DNA of 64,000 nucleotides, taken from positions 14,508,001 through 14,572,000 of the forward strand of contig CM121342.1 in the NCBI GenBank assembly GCA_051530055.1. Reading direction: 5' to 3'. Both the position numbers and the translations under genes were made by a program. This document shows positions 34,482 through 47,639 of the stretch, piece after piece; within the stretch, counting starts at the first letter, position 1, and each line of letters opens with the position of its first letter. The DNA comes from Neoechinorhynchus agilis. Its lineage: Eukaryota; Acanthocephala. Under the pieces are notes generated by a model. That model had not been told where the DNA came from. It did not search any database and saw only the letters and a list, made by a program, of their open reading frames with translations.

Positions 34482-35987
34482 ATTGTTTTTAGTTTTAACT
34501 TTTAATGGGCCTAATAAATCAATACACTCTTTTCCATCACCTAAACAGAATCAACCAAACAAAACAACCAGGAGAATTTTCCGCTACTTTGACTTTTAGA
34601 GCGGACCATTTATTACTTTTTTTAAGTATATTAATCCTCATTTTAATATCGCTTAGAATCAATCGCAAATAGACCGTTTGTTTATTTTCACATCTCGTGA
34701 TCTCTAAGATTTGCTCACGTTTCCTTTGTCCTCTTTATCACAAAAGTTGGAGCCGTTTTCTTTTTTATTTTAAAAGTACCAAGAGTTTTTAAATATATGC
34801 AAAAACCACGTGCGTGATTGATTTTTAAAGGCAATATTAAAACAAATAAGGGAGTTATCTTTAAATTTAACCCTTAGAAAAATTAGATCAACTTTGGTGC
34901 CTCTAAGAAATATTTTAAATTTATTGCACTACGTTCTTTTATCATTACTGTATACACAACGTAAACACTAATATGATACTGTTCATATTTGCTCAATCTT
35001 GAGACTATTATCTCACGCAATGCTTTAATTCCCATTTTTACATACTTTCCTTTCTTGTATCCCTTATAATATTTGAGATTCCCAAAACCTAATTGATACT
35101 TAAATCCTTCAGTTTCGCATATACTCTAAAATATGGTTTTTCTCGCAAATCCCTACCACGTTTTTGTGTGAAAACACGTCCATGATCCTTGCCTACTACA
35201 TTTATTTTTATTTTTCACCCTCCAATGTATCTTGGTAATGTTTATTTTGCTGATTCCGCGTTAGTGAGCAAGGTTAAATCTCAAGACTACCAATATTTAA
35301 GTTTCATTTATTTTGGGCAGTTCGCCAGTTGAAACAATAAGATTATTGGCGACTGCCACGATAAGTACTAATTTTTTTACTTGTTTTTGTGTAGAAAAAG
35401 TGAACATGAGCAGCGATATTTTCTTGAATTTCGAGACGAATATAAGCACTCAAAAAAGCTTGAATGATATCGATTTTAAGAGATATGTCCGTTTAATTGG
35501 TGTTTACTCTTGATTGAAGACACTATAGATCATATTGTTTATAAAATCCTTGCCCAAGCTACGATCGAGGTTAGGTGCGCACTATTTTCGGTATAGGCAA
35601 ACTGAGGAATCACACGAAACGAAGCAGTGGAATGATAAGCATCGATCATCTTTGGTAGGCACAAAGATGTAACACCGATCACGAACTGTCTAAATCTCCA
35701 TACTGTTCCCCAAGTTCTCTCAAGTTTTAGACAATTCGCAAAAGACAAGGGATAAGAAGTACAAAACAAAAGTGTGAGATCAAACCGAGAGAGAGTTAAG
35801 CCCGTAAACACGATGTAACTGAGGATTTTGCTAATCGTTTGTTCTCTTTAGTCCTCGACTCTTAGACATCAAGGAGTCACTTTTTCTTTTCCTTTGAGAC
35901 GCACGTACAAACGGTGGGCTTGTGAGTCATCCTATTACAAAGATACCGGAAAATTCTCGTTGAACTAAAAACAGAAAAGTAGACCAA
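34482..35987. other. 1.5-kb intergenic region
   Basis: AT-rich. Minor open frames at 35313-35513 (plus) and 35539-35811 (minus) have no recognisable content. No repeats of the window's families noticed. Confidence 0.4.
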
Positions 35988-37676
35988 ATGGGTCATATTC
36001 TATCGGAACCGATATGCGACAAAACAACCACAACGCTGGAAACAGACCGATTTCAATGTGCTACATCAACAATGCAGGGGTGGCGATCGGACATGCAGGA
36101 TAGGTACTCCAATTTGCTGAAAATCCACGATGATTATCCGGACATTCACTTCTTTGGGATATACGACGGGCATGGTGGTTTGTTATTTCACAAACAATAG
36201 CGATCAAGATTAAGTTTGATGCTTTTAAGGCTCAAGAGTTGCAAAGTTGGCTGCTGATTATTTACATAGGTCCATCGCTGAGCAAGAATCTTTTGGTACG
36301 AAGCTATACTTGAGAGTATTAACTGTTCTTATTATAGCCAAGGAAAACTATCTCAAGGCTATGGAAGATGGATTTCTAGCGTTTGATGAAAATCTTTCTG
36401 ACGGTAAGTTTGTTTTTGCTTATGTGTAAACAAGATAAGGATCTTATGCTATAAAAGGGTATAATGACAGCGCAAAATTTATTTTGCAATGTTCCAACTA
36501 AACAAATCTTAATATTATAGCTCAGTAATTCTAATTAGCACGAAGGAGCACATAAAATGCCATGTCGCGAATTTATATTTTTATTCCTTGACGAAATCTT
36601 ATTTCGAACACTGATAAAAGGATTACGGTAAACACGAAGGAAATATCCTATCGATAATCATTTACCGATATGCAACGCCTTCGCTAACAATTTTGTTTTA
36701 AATATTTAGAGATGGGCATCGATTTTCAATCACAAGGAACAACAGCGACCGTTTGTATTATCACTCCAAAGTCAGTATACACAGTACGTTCTCGTTCGAA
36801 AACGCCACCTCAGTATTTTAATCTGAAATTCAAGGCTAACGTAGGAGATTCTGGAGCAATCGCCTGTGTAAAAGGTCAGCTTCTTGCGCTAACTGTCGAT
36901 CACAAGCCGGAGGACGTGAATGAAGTTGCGAGGATCTGGGCGGCTGGTGGATATGTCTCAAACGGGCGAGTGAACGGTACGTAAAACATAAAAGGTCGTC
37001 GAGACTCGTAAAAGCCTTTACATCATAAGCAACCTTACGAAAATATTGAATTTTGACTGTATTTTCTCTTTTGTGCGAATATTATCAATTTTTGGCTTAC
37101 GGTAAAAGCGAAGTCTTTTGATGATCATTACAGTCAATTTAATGGATGCACTATGATACGATTACCAAAAGAAATTACCGGAATCGATGTGATTTTACAT
37201 TAACCGCTTTCCGTTCGCAGGTAACCTGGCAATGTCGCGCGCTTTAGGGGACTTTTGCTACAAGAAAAATATTTTAAAGGAATTTAAAGATCAAATAGTC
37301 TCTCGTGAGTCATAAAAAATTGTAAAGATAATTTAGTTTACATTAGAGTCGCCAAATAGCTTTACCGTACGTAATGGAATTAGAAGCGAATATAGCTGAC
37401 CTTGACTTTATATTGATGGCGTCTGATGGAATATGGGAAGTCATGGGTATGCAAGATGTACTCGATTTCGTTAAGGAAGCATTGAACCGCAATGTACCGC
37501 TGGGAGAGGTATACCAAGTGTATATAAAGTGTTTTTAAATCATTCGTTAGATCTGTGAAGCTCTCATGGACCGATGTATCGCGAGTGATGCAGATGAAAG
37601 TGCAACGGGATGCGACAATATGACGGTTACTTTGATTAGTTTTAAGAATGCTCGTGACAATAGTCCTGACATGTAA
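35988..37676 (+). CDS. PP2C-type protein phosphatase (PPM family, Ptc2/3-like)
   Basis: Metal-dependent Ser/Thr phosphatase. Start MGHILSEPICDKTTTTLETD resembles the Ptc2/PPM1G N-terminus, and Gly2 fits N-myristoylation. Family motifs in order over about seven exons: MQGWRSDMQDRYSN (the usual M-E-D has Gln for Glu), FFGIYDGHGG with the metal-binding Asp, an intron of 52 nt, FLAFDENLSD, QGTTATVCII, NVGDSGAIACVKGQLLALTV, DHKPEDVNE, AAGGYVSNGRVNG, an intron of about 240 nt, NLAMSRALGDFCYKK, LDFILMASDGIWEVM (metal Asp) and CDNMTVTLISF (last metal Asp). All catalytic aspartates are present. It ends NARDNSPDM at 37676, only 23 bp from the stop of XPNPEP3 on the other strand. Length near 330 aa is normal. 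Confidence 0.92.
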
Positions 37677-37699
37677 ATTATTTTTTTTAATAAAAATAA

Positions 37700-39699
37700 T
37701 TATACTCTCATGAGATCTTCGATATCCCGCCTGTTCTTTGGACAGCTGGCAGTCAAGACTTCCACGCCCTTATCAGTCACTAATATGTCGTCTTCTATAC
37801 GTATTCCGATTCCTCTAAATTCATTACGAATTTCATTGTCCGCTTGGGACTCAATATAGAGGCCAGGCTCGACCGTGATCACACTATTAGACATTATTTG
37901 TCCGTTGTAGGTTGAACAATCATGAACGTCGAGTCCAAGATAGTGTCCAACATGATGCGGACAAAGCTGTCGTCGAACACGATTATATGATTCCGATACG
38001 CTTATCGACTTATTTTCAAATATGCCTTCCTTTCGGTATCCGGGTTTAGCAGCTTTGGACGTGAAGTTCCACAAATTTTTGCACAACGATTATGACAGGG
38101 AAAAAGGAATTTCTTCGGTTAACGGTATAATGCCTCATATTTGGCGAAATTTTAAGGAATGTGCCCCATGCCAGATATCCCATACCGAATTCTATAGCTT
38201 AAGGTGACAACCCGCCTCTAATTCCGGATCGAACTTCGAAGTCTACCCGCCAAACCAGATACCATTATAATGTAAAGATCATCTAGAGTCATACCTGTGC
38301 TTACCTTTTCAATAATCTCATGCTGGGTCTCGAGCACAATGTCGTACAAAACCGATTGGTAGTGGCTATATCTGCTAGGTGATTGACAATCGATCGGAAA
38401 TGTACGGCTCAGATCACTACAATATTGGGAGTACTCGCATCCAACATCCACAAGAACCAAAGAGCCATTCTTGATTTTTTCACCGTATGGATCCATGTAA
38501 TGAAGAGTATTGGCATGATTACCTCCTGCAACAACGGGAATATATGCACTTTGAAAGCCCTGCAGCCTCATCGATAGTTCAATCATGGCACCTATTGACG
38601 CCTCATGTGCCAAATGTGGATTTTTTGATAGGCTTGAATAAGATAAAGGTCCGCCTAAGACAGCTTTTAATTCTTCAGACACACCAGAACATGCTTTTCG
38701 AATGCAGTCGATTTCAGCGATTGACTTGGAGCTGCGTATATGATGGCATTCCCTTGTTATTTTGTCTCTGACACCGAAATTGGAGGTGTTCAAGTGTTGC
38801 GATTCGAGCCTGTTCACGAGATCATTGGAATAGGTTCCGATAAGAACAACTTGATCAGGCCGGCAAGAAGATATTTGCTCAATCACCGTAGAATGGTCAG
38901 CGTTTTTTATGGAAGTCAAGCTTTGATCTGAGATAAGATTGGTTAGTATTGAGCTTGTCTTTATACACTCAATAAAGAGTACAGTATATGTTTGAGATTG
39001 AATTGTTCCTGTTTTTATATGGCGGAAAAAATCGAATTAATTTATTGAATCCGACATTTCGAAGGCACAGTCTTGCACGCCTTTATCAAGGTTGTTAAAT
39101 TGAGACATTCAAGTGCAGATAACGCACTTTAACAACCTTGATAAAGGCGTACAAGACTGTGCCTTCGAAATGTCGGATTCAATAAATTACTTCGATTTTT
39201 TCCCGCCATATCGAAACAAAAACGATGTGGCTAAGCACCTTTTCAGATGGATTACTATTGCTATGATAAGTGTCAACATGACAAAGGTTCTAAAGAAAGC
39301 TCAATTCTTTACAGAATCCCTCATTGGCCCGTGCCATCGTCGCTCGTTATCAGACTGCGATCTGACAAAGGCAAAGGATTCATGGGCCTTCTCATTGACA
39401 AACAAACCAAAGTAGTTTCCGTGATCAGCAAGACCACTGAAGTAGTGTGTATCCGCCTTTGGCTTAAATCTATTCATCACTTCCGGTGCTCGATAAGAGA
39501 GATCTCCCGTTGAGAAGAGAACGAAAACACTTCCTGTTTGAGCATTTCGAACGCGTTTGGCTAACTCACAGCGTCTGTTCGTGAATTCATGAGTACTTAG
39601 AGCGATGTTCGCGTTTATTGTCGATCTTTTGAGCAGCACGTTAATAACATTCAATGAAGGCGAACGATTTGCGATGTTCATCCATATAGAAATCAGCAT
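37700..39699 (-). CDS. XPNPEP3: Xaa-Pro aminopeptidase 3-like (XPNPEP3)
   Basis: Mitochondrial or cytosolic M24B aminopeptidase that removes N-terminal residues before proline. The N-terminal creatinase-like domain lies at 39699-39301 (RRCELAKRV, SVFVLFSTGDLSYRAPEVMN, NERRWHGP). After an intron holding a MITE, the catalytic domain starts near 38919: VVAGGNHANTLHYMDP, LVDVGCEYSQYCSDLSRTFP (two metal aspartates), GMTLDDLYIIMVS. A further intron of about 150 nt separates CPHHVGHYLGLDVHD (metal His), ITVEPGLYIES (metal Glu) and FRGIGIRIEDDILVT (metal Glu), which match human YCPHHVGHYLGMDVHD, ITIEPGIYI and FRGLGVRIEDDVVVT. The end CPKNRRDIEDLM matches CPKEMNDIEQI. All five ligands are present. Convergent with the PP2C gene. 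Confidence 0.92.
39017..39213. mobile_element. Palindromic MITE, copy 2 (best preserved), in an XPNPEP3 intron
   Basis: Nearly perfect 195-bp palindrome starting TATGGCGGAAAAAATCGAAT and ending with the complement TTTTTTCCCGCCATAT. The arms contain ATTGAATCCGACATTTCGAA and CACTTTAACAACCTTGATAA. The ends TA-TGGCGG...CCGCCA-TA suggest a TA target, as for Tc1/mariner-type MITEs. Confidence 0.9.
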
Positions 39700-39977
39700 G
39701 TGGGAGAGAGCGCTGGAGTACTAGAGTAAACATTGTAAGTGGAGCAAAGCTGGCAAATCCTTTTTACACGCATGGAACAATGTGGTGCTGGTGCTAAAGG
39801 AGCACGTAAGGCTGCGACCCATTAACGCGTAATACCAGACCTTCATGACTCAAGAGAGAATTATTCGGATTCCCTGTCTCACAGCTTTGGAACGAATAAA
39901 CGAGCTTTGAGATCTTCATCAGTAGTGCCTTCTTTTCTGTCCCTTAAAATCCCCTTTAATAACAGGTTTATACGCTG

Positions 39978-42293
39978 ATGTGTTTATTGACGAATTTTTC
40001 ATTTCTGTTACTGCTACTGTGGATAGAGAGCGGGTGTCCGGCAACAACTTTTACGGTCCTGGGCGAACAAAGTCGCCCAGGAACAATTAATTCCAGTATT
40101 AAAGTGACTGCTTCGTTCGGGAACAATGAACTTCGCATTACACGATATGAGGACTATAACGAAACCATGCATGGAACTAGGCACCAATCCATTGTAAAAA
40201 TCAGGCACGAATACAGCGTCCAGGTTCCTACGATCAAATTGGACAACGCTAGTCTTATTATCAATGAAGAAAATGTGACTATCATTGTAGACTGCAAACA
40301 CTTCTTCACTTACAAACTACCTAAAAATCTCTGGAAAACCGACGTCGTTGGTGGATCGGGAATTCGCGTTTTCAATAAGCTAAATTCAGGTGCTGCCCCG
40401 AAAATGGAGGTTAGAAACAAACCGGGTTTTAACTTCATTTAAACATCGCGTAACTTCGTGCAGGTCATGGAAGAGCAAGTGCATTGACTCGCTAACATTC
40501 TCCTCCCACAAAATTTTACTTTCTGTTGCCCAACAAATGCCAATTAAATTGTGAAAGTATTTTAAACTTAAGCAGGTTCACGACGCCGATAAACGTCGGG
40601 GTTTAGCCATTCTTTTTAAAGGGCAGCATCTAACATAGATGAAGCCTTAAAATACATTGGCTGTAAGCCGAACACGCCTTGCGAAGTAGGGTTCGAATGT
40701 AATGGAACAGTGTCAGAGAATTCGGGAAATCCGAATGACAAAGGAGAAATGCTAGCAATTGGTAAGAGGATTGATCGTATTGAACAAGGCCTTAGTGACA
40801 CATCAAATGCTGGCATTGTCGCTAGGGATGCTCTTGACAAGAAAATCAGTAGTGTTCTTGAGGCAGTCTATCGTATGTCCTATGCATTCGACAAGATCAT
40901 TGACGAATTTCAGGGACTTAATATTACAAATTATTCAATTAATGATGAGGTCGGAGGAAAAACAAATAAAGAACCAAAGCAGTCTAAACGAGAACAAGAT
41001 TACATTGAAGGTCGGCGTTTATGATTGGATAAAAGCTCCAAGTATATTTGAGTTTAGATGAACCTGTATTTGTACAGTATCCCAAAATTGCCAATTGTAC
41101 AGTAAGTCAGTGGATAGGCTGAGTTTAGCGGGAAACAAACGTTCATTGGCCATTCTCGACCAGCGCTCTTTACTGGCAATCGCTTCCTGTACTCCGAAGA
41201 CCTTTATAGTTTACTATTTTTCTAGTGAAGTACCGTAAAAAATATTTGTTATACTAAATATACACACTGGAGTCAAACTTTGTGAGATTAAATCTTAACT
41301 GAATATAGATTTCTAATTAGATAACTGCAAAATCCTTCCATTATGATACTGAATTTCGCATTCTTGAATTAGACGTAATTTCACAAAAGATGCGTTTTTA
41401 GGAGTAGTCAAATAAGAATACAATAACCTTAAGATGTTATATAGAAATGTTTTGGTATATTATGTCCATTTAGACCTCTTAAAGAACAGTTACATCTCTA
41501 CTTACTGAGACGTCCCGAATAGGTGGACATTAACCAATATTTCAAGTCTCTTCGATTGGTCAGAGCCCATAATGTGGCAAATGCTGAACACGTAGTATCA
41601 ACTGTGATTCCGGTGGATTTGACGGTCGTATCTCAAGGAGAATCTGAACTTTTGACCCTCATGCGCGACGGTGAAATTACAGGATTCAGAGTATTTGCGA
41701 CCAAACCAGGAAATATTGCTCATGATCACGAGGGCAGGTTTTATATTGGGGACTTTAAAAAGGGTTGGATCGCCACTCTTGACTCTAACTTACGAGTTGT
41801 CAAGTATCTTCCACAAAGACTTCAGCGTCCACTTGGCATTGGAATAAGTGGCAATCGATTGTATGTCTCGCAGTATGGTCGCCAATATCTGCATGTGATC
41901 ACAACCGCTGGGCGGTTCATAACTAATATAACAGTAAAAGACGTAGACATCGCCGATGTATTTATCCGAGGTAGTGTCGTCTACGTGAGTGCAAAGCGGG
42001 GGATTCATAGATTTGACCTGGATGGTCATGCATTCGATGGAGCTTGGAACGACGGACTTGTGAAACCCCGGGATCTCTACGTGGACGATACAGAGCGTCT
42101 CTGGGTTATGGACGAATTTACGAGGCAGTTGGTAGTTATGAGCACTTACGATGGAGATGTAATTGATCGTCTTGACCTGAGTGATATCACAAAAGCACCA
42201 ACTGGCTTCGCGCTCGATGCTAACTGCACAATGTACGTGGCAGACAAAATCAAAGGAAAAGTCCTCGTCTTTAAACCATCGGTTAATATATAA
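39978..42293 (+). CDS. Secreted coiled-coil plus NHL-type beta-propeller protein
   Basis: Probably one gene in about three exons. Exon 1 (39978-40440) starts with a signal peptide (MCLLTNFSFLLLLLWIESGC) and a beta-rich segment with several N-glycosylation sites (NSS, NET, NAS, NVT). Exon 2 (about 40610-41020) has GCKPNTPCEVGFECNGT then a helical coiled-coil (GKRIDRIEQGLSDTSNAGIV). The last exon begins after CCCGAATAG at 41522 and encodes a beta-propeller with repeated NHL/YWTD-like blades: HDHEGRFYIGDFKKGWIATL, RPLGIGISGNRLYVSQYGRQ, PRDLYVDDTERLWVMDEFTR, PTGFALDANCTMYVADKIKG. I do not recognise a named orthologue. The coiled coil plus propeller layout recalls olfactomedin- or TRIM-NHL-type proteins. 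The 40440-40610 and 41020-41521 joins are inferred; two separate genes are possible. Confidence 0.6.
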
Positions 42294-42990
42294 AATTCAA
42301 CTCTTCTTCAGTGATTTGATGAAAAAAGAATAACCACAATGAGGGCACTTAATTCCATCAATTCTAGTATTAGGTGATTATTTTCAAATCATAAATGTTC
42401 CTAAATCATATCGATTCACAGTTTACTTTTGAACTTTTTTTCCAGTAAAGAGATCATCCGTACGTTCGGCCATTAAAGTTGTTTACACTGCAATTATTTG
42501 TTACACTTATAGAATATTAATTTACAAAAACGAGACTCAGGAATATTTTGAACGGTTATACGGAATACTCATCTTCTTCCAATAAAAGCTGAAACACGAA
42601 TGAAATAATTAAACGAAACTCCTTTAGCACTGACCTAACAATTAAATATTTTAAAATACATGTGATAATAAATGACGAATTTTTGAAGTTTTAAATCAAG
42701 TGATTAAATGTTGAGTACAGATCAGCATCCGCGCGTTAATAAAAGACGTATTTCATTATATTTTTGTCCTCCATTTTAAACATAGAACACAAGTCATGAC
42801 GAGCAAAGAAAGCATCGCGGTTCACAAATGAACGCCAAGATATATGAGAAAAGTATAGGCGATCGTTTGAGGACGAATCGAAGATTCTTGAAAGAAAAAT
42901 CAATTAAGAGCGTTAACGAAAATTTGTTCCGCGACACCCAGTCAAACAAACACTCTGTCGTGTTATTGTGACTTTACCTGCTAATTTTTA
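42294..42990. other. Intergenic AT-rich DNA
   Basis: No coding signal. Lies between the propeller gene and the 196-bp tandem repeat. Confidence 0.4.
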
Positions 42991-44435
42991 GATAGAACTG
43001 AAAATGAATAGTACAAACAGTAAAAATATACATTCAACTTTAACTATAACGCCCGAGTGTTGATGATCGACCAAAATTTTAACAAAAAATTGATATTCCA
43101 ACTGATTTTGGCAATGGGAAACGAACAGATTTGTCAATGGTGCGGAATAAAATGAAGATTCTGATAATCTCTTGGGCATTTTTCGTGGTTGGTCGATTAC
43201 TTTGGATGAAAATTTAATTTGCCCTGTATTCAATTTTAACGATCCCGCCAGAGCGTTGATGACCAACCGTAATTTTAACCAAAAATTGATATCCCTACTG
43301 ATTTTAGCAATGGGAAACGACCAGATTTGTCGATGGTGCCGAATAAAATGAAGATTCTGATAAGCTCTCGGGCATTTTTCATGGTTGGTCGATTATTTTG
43401 GATTAAAATTCAATTTGCCCTGTATTCAATTTTAACGGTCCCGCCAGAGCGTTGATGACTGACAAAAAATTTAACCAAAAATTGATATCCCAACTGATTT
43501 TGGCAATGGGAAACGACCAGATTTGTCAATGGTGCCGAATAAAATGAAGATTCTGATAAGCTCTCCGGCATTTTTCATCGTTGGTCGATTATTTTGGATT
43601 AAAATTCAATTTGCCCTGTATTCAATTTTAACGATCCCGCCAGACCGTTGATGACCGACCAAAATTTTAACCAAAAATTGATATCCCAACTGATTTTGGC
43701 AATGGGAAACGACCAGATTGTCAATGGTGCCGAATAAAATGAAGATTCTGATAAGCTCTCGGGCATTTTTCATGGTTGGTCGATTATTTTGGATTAAAAT
43801 TCAATTTGCCCTGTATTCAATTTTAACGGTCCCTCCAAAGCGTTGATGACCGACCAAAATTTTAACCAAAAATTAATATTCCAACTGATTTTGGCAATGG
43901 GAAACGACCAGATTTGTCAATGGTGCAGAATAAAATGAAGATTCTGAAAAGCTCTCGGGCATTTTTCATGGTTGGTCGATTATTTTGGATTAAAATTCCA
44001 TTTGCCCTGCATTCAATTTTAACGATCCCGACAGAGCGTTGATGACCGACCAAATTTTTAACCAAAAATTGATATCCCAACTGATTTTGGCAATGGGAAA
44101 CGACCAGATTGTTAATGGTGCCGAATAAAATGAAGATTCTGATAAGCTCTCGGGCATTTTTCATGGTTGGTCGATTATTTTGGATTAAAATTCAATTTGC
44201 CCTGTATTCAATTTTAACGGTCCCGCCAAAGCGTTGATGACCGACCAATTTTTTAACCAAAAATTGATATCCCAACTGATTTTGGCAATGGGAAACGACC
44301 AGATTGTCAATGGTTCCGAATAAAATGAAGATTCTGATAAGCTCTCGGGCATTTTTCATGGTTGCTCGGTTATTTTGGATGAAAATTCCATTTTCTATTC
44401 ATTCAATTTTAACGATCCCACCAGAGTGTTGATGA
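42991..44435. repeat. 196-bp tandem repeat, about seven copies
   Basis: Direct repeats with TGC(C/G)GAATAAAATGAAGATT recurring at 43141, 43337, 43533, 43728, 43924, 44119 and 44314, a period of 195-196 bp. Each unit holds GGTTGGTCGATTATTTTGG, TGCCCTGTATTCAATTTTAA and GCAATGGGAAACGACCAGA. Units are closely similar, with outer ones more diverged. Short open frames inside are frame-inconsistent, so it is a satellite rather than coding. Directly upstream of PAXBP1. Confidence 0.9.
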
Positions 44436-44618
44436 TCAGCAGTAAATATTAATATGTTTAAAATAAAACGCTATGATCGAGCGTAAACTAATCAACGCGC
44501 CGCTCAACAGTCCTCAACGCGTTGAAAAGGACGACAATGAATACGTGAGGTATCGTAAACGGAAGAATTATTCATTATTATTATACGATCGGACATCTTG
44601 GATGCTTTAGTGTGGGAG

Positions 44619-47431
44619 ATGGAGTTTAGAACTCGTAAAAGACGCTCAAAGAAGATTAGAACAAATACAAACGAAGATGAAGATGATGAGTACGAATCCA
44701 TTGCAGGTGTCGATCCGAGTGCGAATGTTTCGTATGCAAAGCTGAGTTTCACGTCCGATGAAGACGAGTGCGTTCCGGAACTCAAGCCGAAACCGAAAAA
44801 ATCTGAAGAGGTTGCCTTTGCGGCATGTCCAAATGTTCAATCACCAAAAGTGCAAACTGGGTTTAAGGACCAAACATCGCTTACGAACGAGATTCCGTTA
44901 ATTCCTGATCGGTCGACAATATTAGAGATAAAGAAGACGAGAGAACGGATCCGTCGCAAGGTTACAGCAGAGTTCATTCCGGTAGAAGATTGGAATCGTT
45001 TAGTTGAGGACGAAGTAGATGAACGAGTTGTTGAAATCGAAATGATTATGGACAAACAAGCGAAGGAGAGGCAGGCGGTTCGCGACAATTTCCTTTATTG
45101 TGAACAGAAGAGTAGTGACGACTCTGCTGAGAGTGATGAAGAGTTTCAAAGATGGGAGAGAGAGCAAATAATGAAAGGAGTTGGAGCCTGCAAAAGAATT
45201 AGTTCATTTGAGCATTTTATAACGCCGAAGATTAAAGAAGAAAAAGACGATGACCCGATTTCACACACTAATGTAAAGATGATCAGCCTTGAGGACGTTG
45301 AACGCGTCTTATGTACCAGAATAGAGTCATTATCTAACGTTTTCAATCAGTACCAGAAACAACTTGATTCAATCTTGCGGACAGAGGATTCGTCAAGAAA
45401 CGCGGCAATGCATGGTGCCAGTTGTAAAGAGGAAAACGAGGAAAAATATAGAGAGCTCAGGGAGCTTCGTATGTAAAAAGACTGATTGGAACCCTGTAGC
45501 GTCCCTAATCAAAAATGTTAGTAGGTTCTATTTCAAATTTTAAGGGATAATTGAAGAAATTCGATTTGCAAATAATGAAATGTTAGAAGATTGAAAACTT
45601 CTCTTACCAGTTACTCAAAAGTGAAGCTGAATTTTTGAAAAGTATTCGAATCCAAGTGAAAACGCAAGAAAATTAAACTAAAAATTCAGGACCTTCGTTC
45701 AGTTCAAGAAAATACAATCTTAGAATTTTTTTCTCAGTTTTGCCACCCCACAGGATTCAAAAATTCACTGATTTATTTCGCCGATAATTCACGTCGGATA
45801 ATTCCGACATTTCCCCCGAGGTTTGTCATTGCTTGTAAGTTTTCTACAATGTAAATATTAGTGAATTTAAATCCGAGCTTGCAAAATTACCAAAAGAAAG
45901 TCTAATCAAAAACTTAGAATTGTAGCGAATATGATCCCGGTTTAGAGGTGTCATTGTAAATTAATCTAATCGACTAGATCTGTGAAGCTTTCGAAATATT
46001 TCTTAGCAAAAAAATGGAGTATATTCACCACAATTATAACTTTATCATCTCAAAGGATTTTCTCTCGGTGGTTATATATTCAAACTTCTTTCCAAACAGT
46101 TACATATTTCTCAGATCTGTTCGATTGCTTATCCGAGAAGAATGATGAAGTAAAGCGGCACGAGAATAACATTCTATCTTTTTACGAGGCAAATGAGTCT
46201 AAACGAATCGAGAAAAGACGATTGATGATGGTGGAACACGAAGCTGCTATAAGAAATGGGCAAAGGTACATGACTACCGTCGATGTCGAAACGCAAATAG
46301 ACAAGTACGAAGTGCCATGCGATGTTTTTAGGAATGTACATATTAATTTTTATAGCATTCCTTTTATCGCATCTCAGATCCAAAGGCTTTGTGACGTGGA
46401 TGTGTATCTGACGAACAGTGCTCTTATGGACATTTTGGAACCTTTGGTTAGTTATGAATTGCGTGATAGTTTTGTTGATCTTAATCGAATAACGATAGAT
46501 CGAACAGCGAATGAGTACGAGCTCCACATGTTGACGGACAAACCTTGGTTTCTCGAAATGCGGTCTTTTCGTCAAAGTACATCTTATTGGTGATTTATAA
46601 GTGATTTTGATTAATTTTTATGTACTTTTATTTGAATTTGCATTATTTATCACCAAAAAATGTCCGTCTGAAATTGCTAAAGGTGCGATTACGGAATTTA
46701 CTTCTTATCAGCAACTAATCCAGAATAACGCCAAAAGCTCTTTTTAGCAATCAATATAATTGCAAGATTAGATATCTTTTTATTGTGAGTTTCCTTTCCA
46801 TAAAGAACCGCACTTCTACACATCTCTATGCCGTCTTTCATTTACGAATCAACAATTACTTACACTCGTTCCTGAAGTAATTTCATGCGTTCTCTTTCGA
46901 CGACTTCAACGTCTCGTCGATGCTCAATATGACCCAATGAGCTCAACGCAAACAACAGCAATCCTTCAAATTTTGCGATTTATGATCGATACATGTTCGG
47001 TATCTATATCGGCTGAACAATACGAGTCATTACTTCGATGCGTTATACAGAAATTCAACGCCGTTTTGGACGAAGATATCTATATTCCCCTCTACGAACC
47101 TAACTCAATGTTTAGCAACTCGGGTCAGATTGAATTTTTTGATAAGCAACTGCAGGATGCTGTTTCGTTATTGGCAAACTTTTGTGAATGGTATGGGTAT
47201 CTAAAAGACGACCAACTGCGTCCCATTGCAATTGGACGTCTGCTTAACCGAGTTGTTCTTGTCGGTGTTGGTTGCTGCTTGTCTGCTAAACGACTCAACG
47301 AAGCACTAAAAATATGTGAATCAATTCTTAAGTTTTGCCCTGAATCATGGCTATGTGGAGAAGGCGAAATGCTTAATATTACTCTGAAAAGGCTTAAAGA
47401 AGAGTGCGAAAACGATGAATTGGTCGATTGA
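44619..47431 (+). CDS. PAXBP1: PAXBP1 / GCFC-family nuclear protein
   Basis: GC-rich sequence DNA-binding factor family, nuclear and linked to transcription and spliceosome disassembly in relatives. Start chosen at ATG 44619 (MEFRTRKRRSKKIR), like the basic human N-terminus. Exon 1 (to about 45476) has an acidic, charged region and DEEFQRWEREQIMKGVGACK, matching human DEELSRWEQEQIRKGINIPQ, followed by a coiled coil. Further exons carry KRIEKRRLMMVEHEAAIRNG and, in the last exon, QLLTLVPEVISCVLFRRLQR, AVLDEDIYIPLYEPN (human TLDDDVFMPLYPKN), SLLANFCEWYGYLKDDQLRP (human KLLGNFLQWYGIFSNKTLQE) and IAIGRLLNRVVLVG (human LSIDGLLNRYILMA). The central GCFC part between 46600 and 46850 is hard to follow; about 130 residues seem replaced or split over small exons. 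45480-45980 is intronic. Confidence 0.85.
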
Positions 47432-47639
47432 TGTTAAAATTTTGTAAAGAAAATCAATTGGTTTCTCTTTGATCGATTGATAAAAATCGAACGTATTTGA
47501 TCAAATTCTAATTTTCCATTGCTAATAGAACCATCGATCTAACTACGCCTTAACCACATCAAAGATAATCATGCAAATCAAAGATTTCAGCACCAATCAC
47601 AAACTTTACTTGAACCCAACGAGTTACCTCCCTCAAAAT

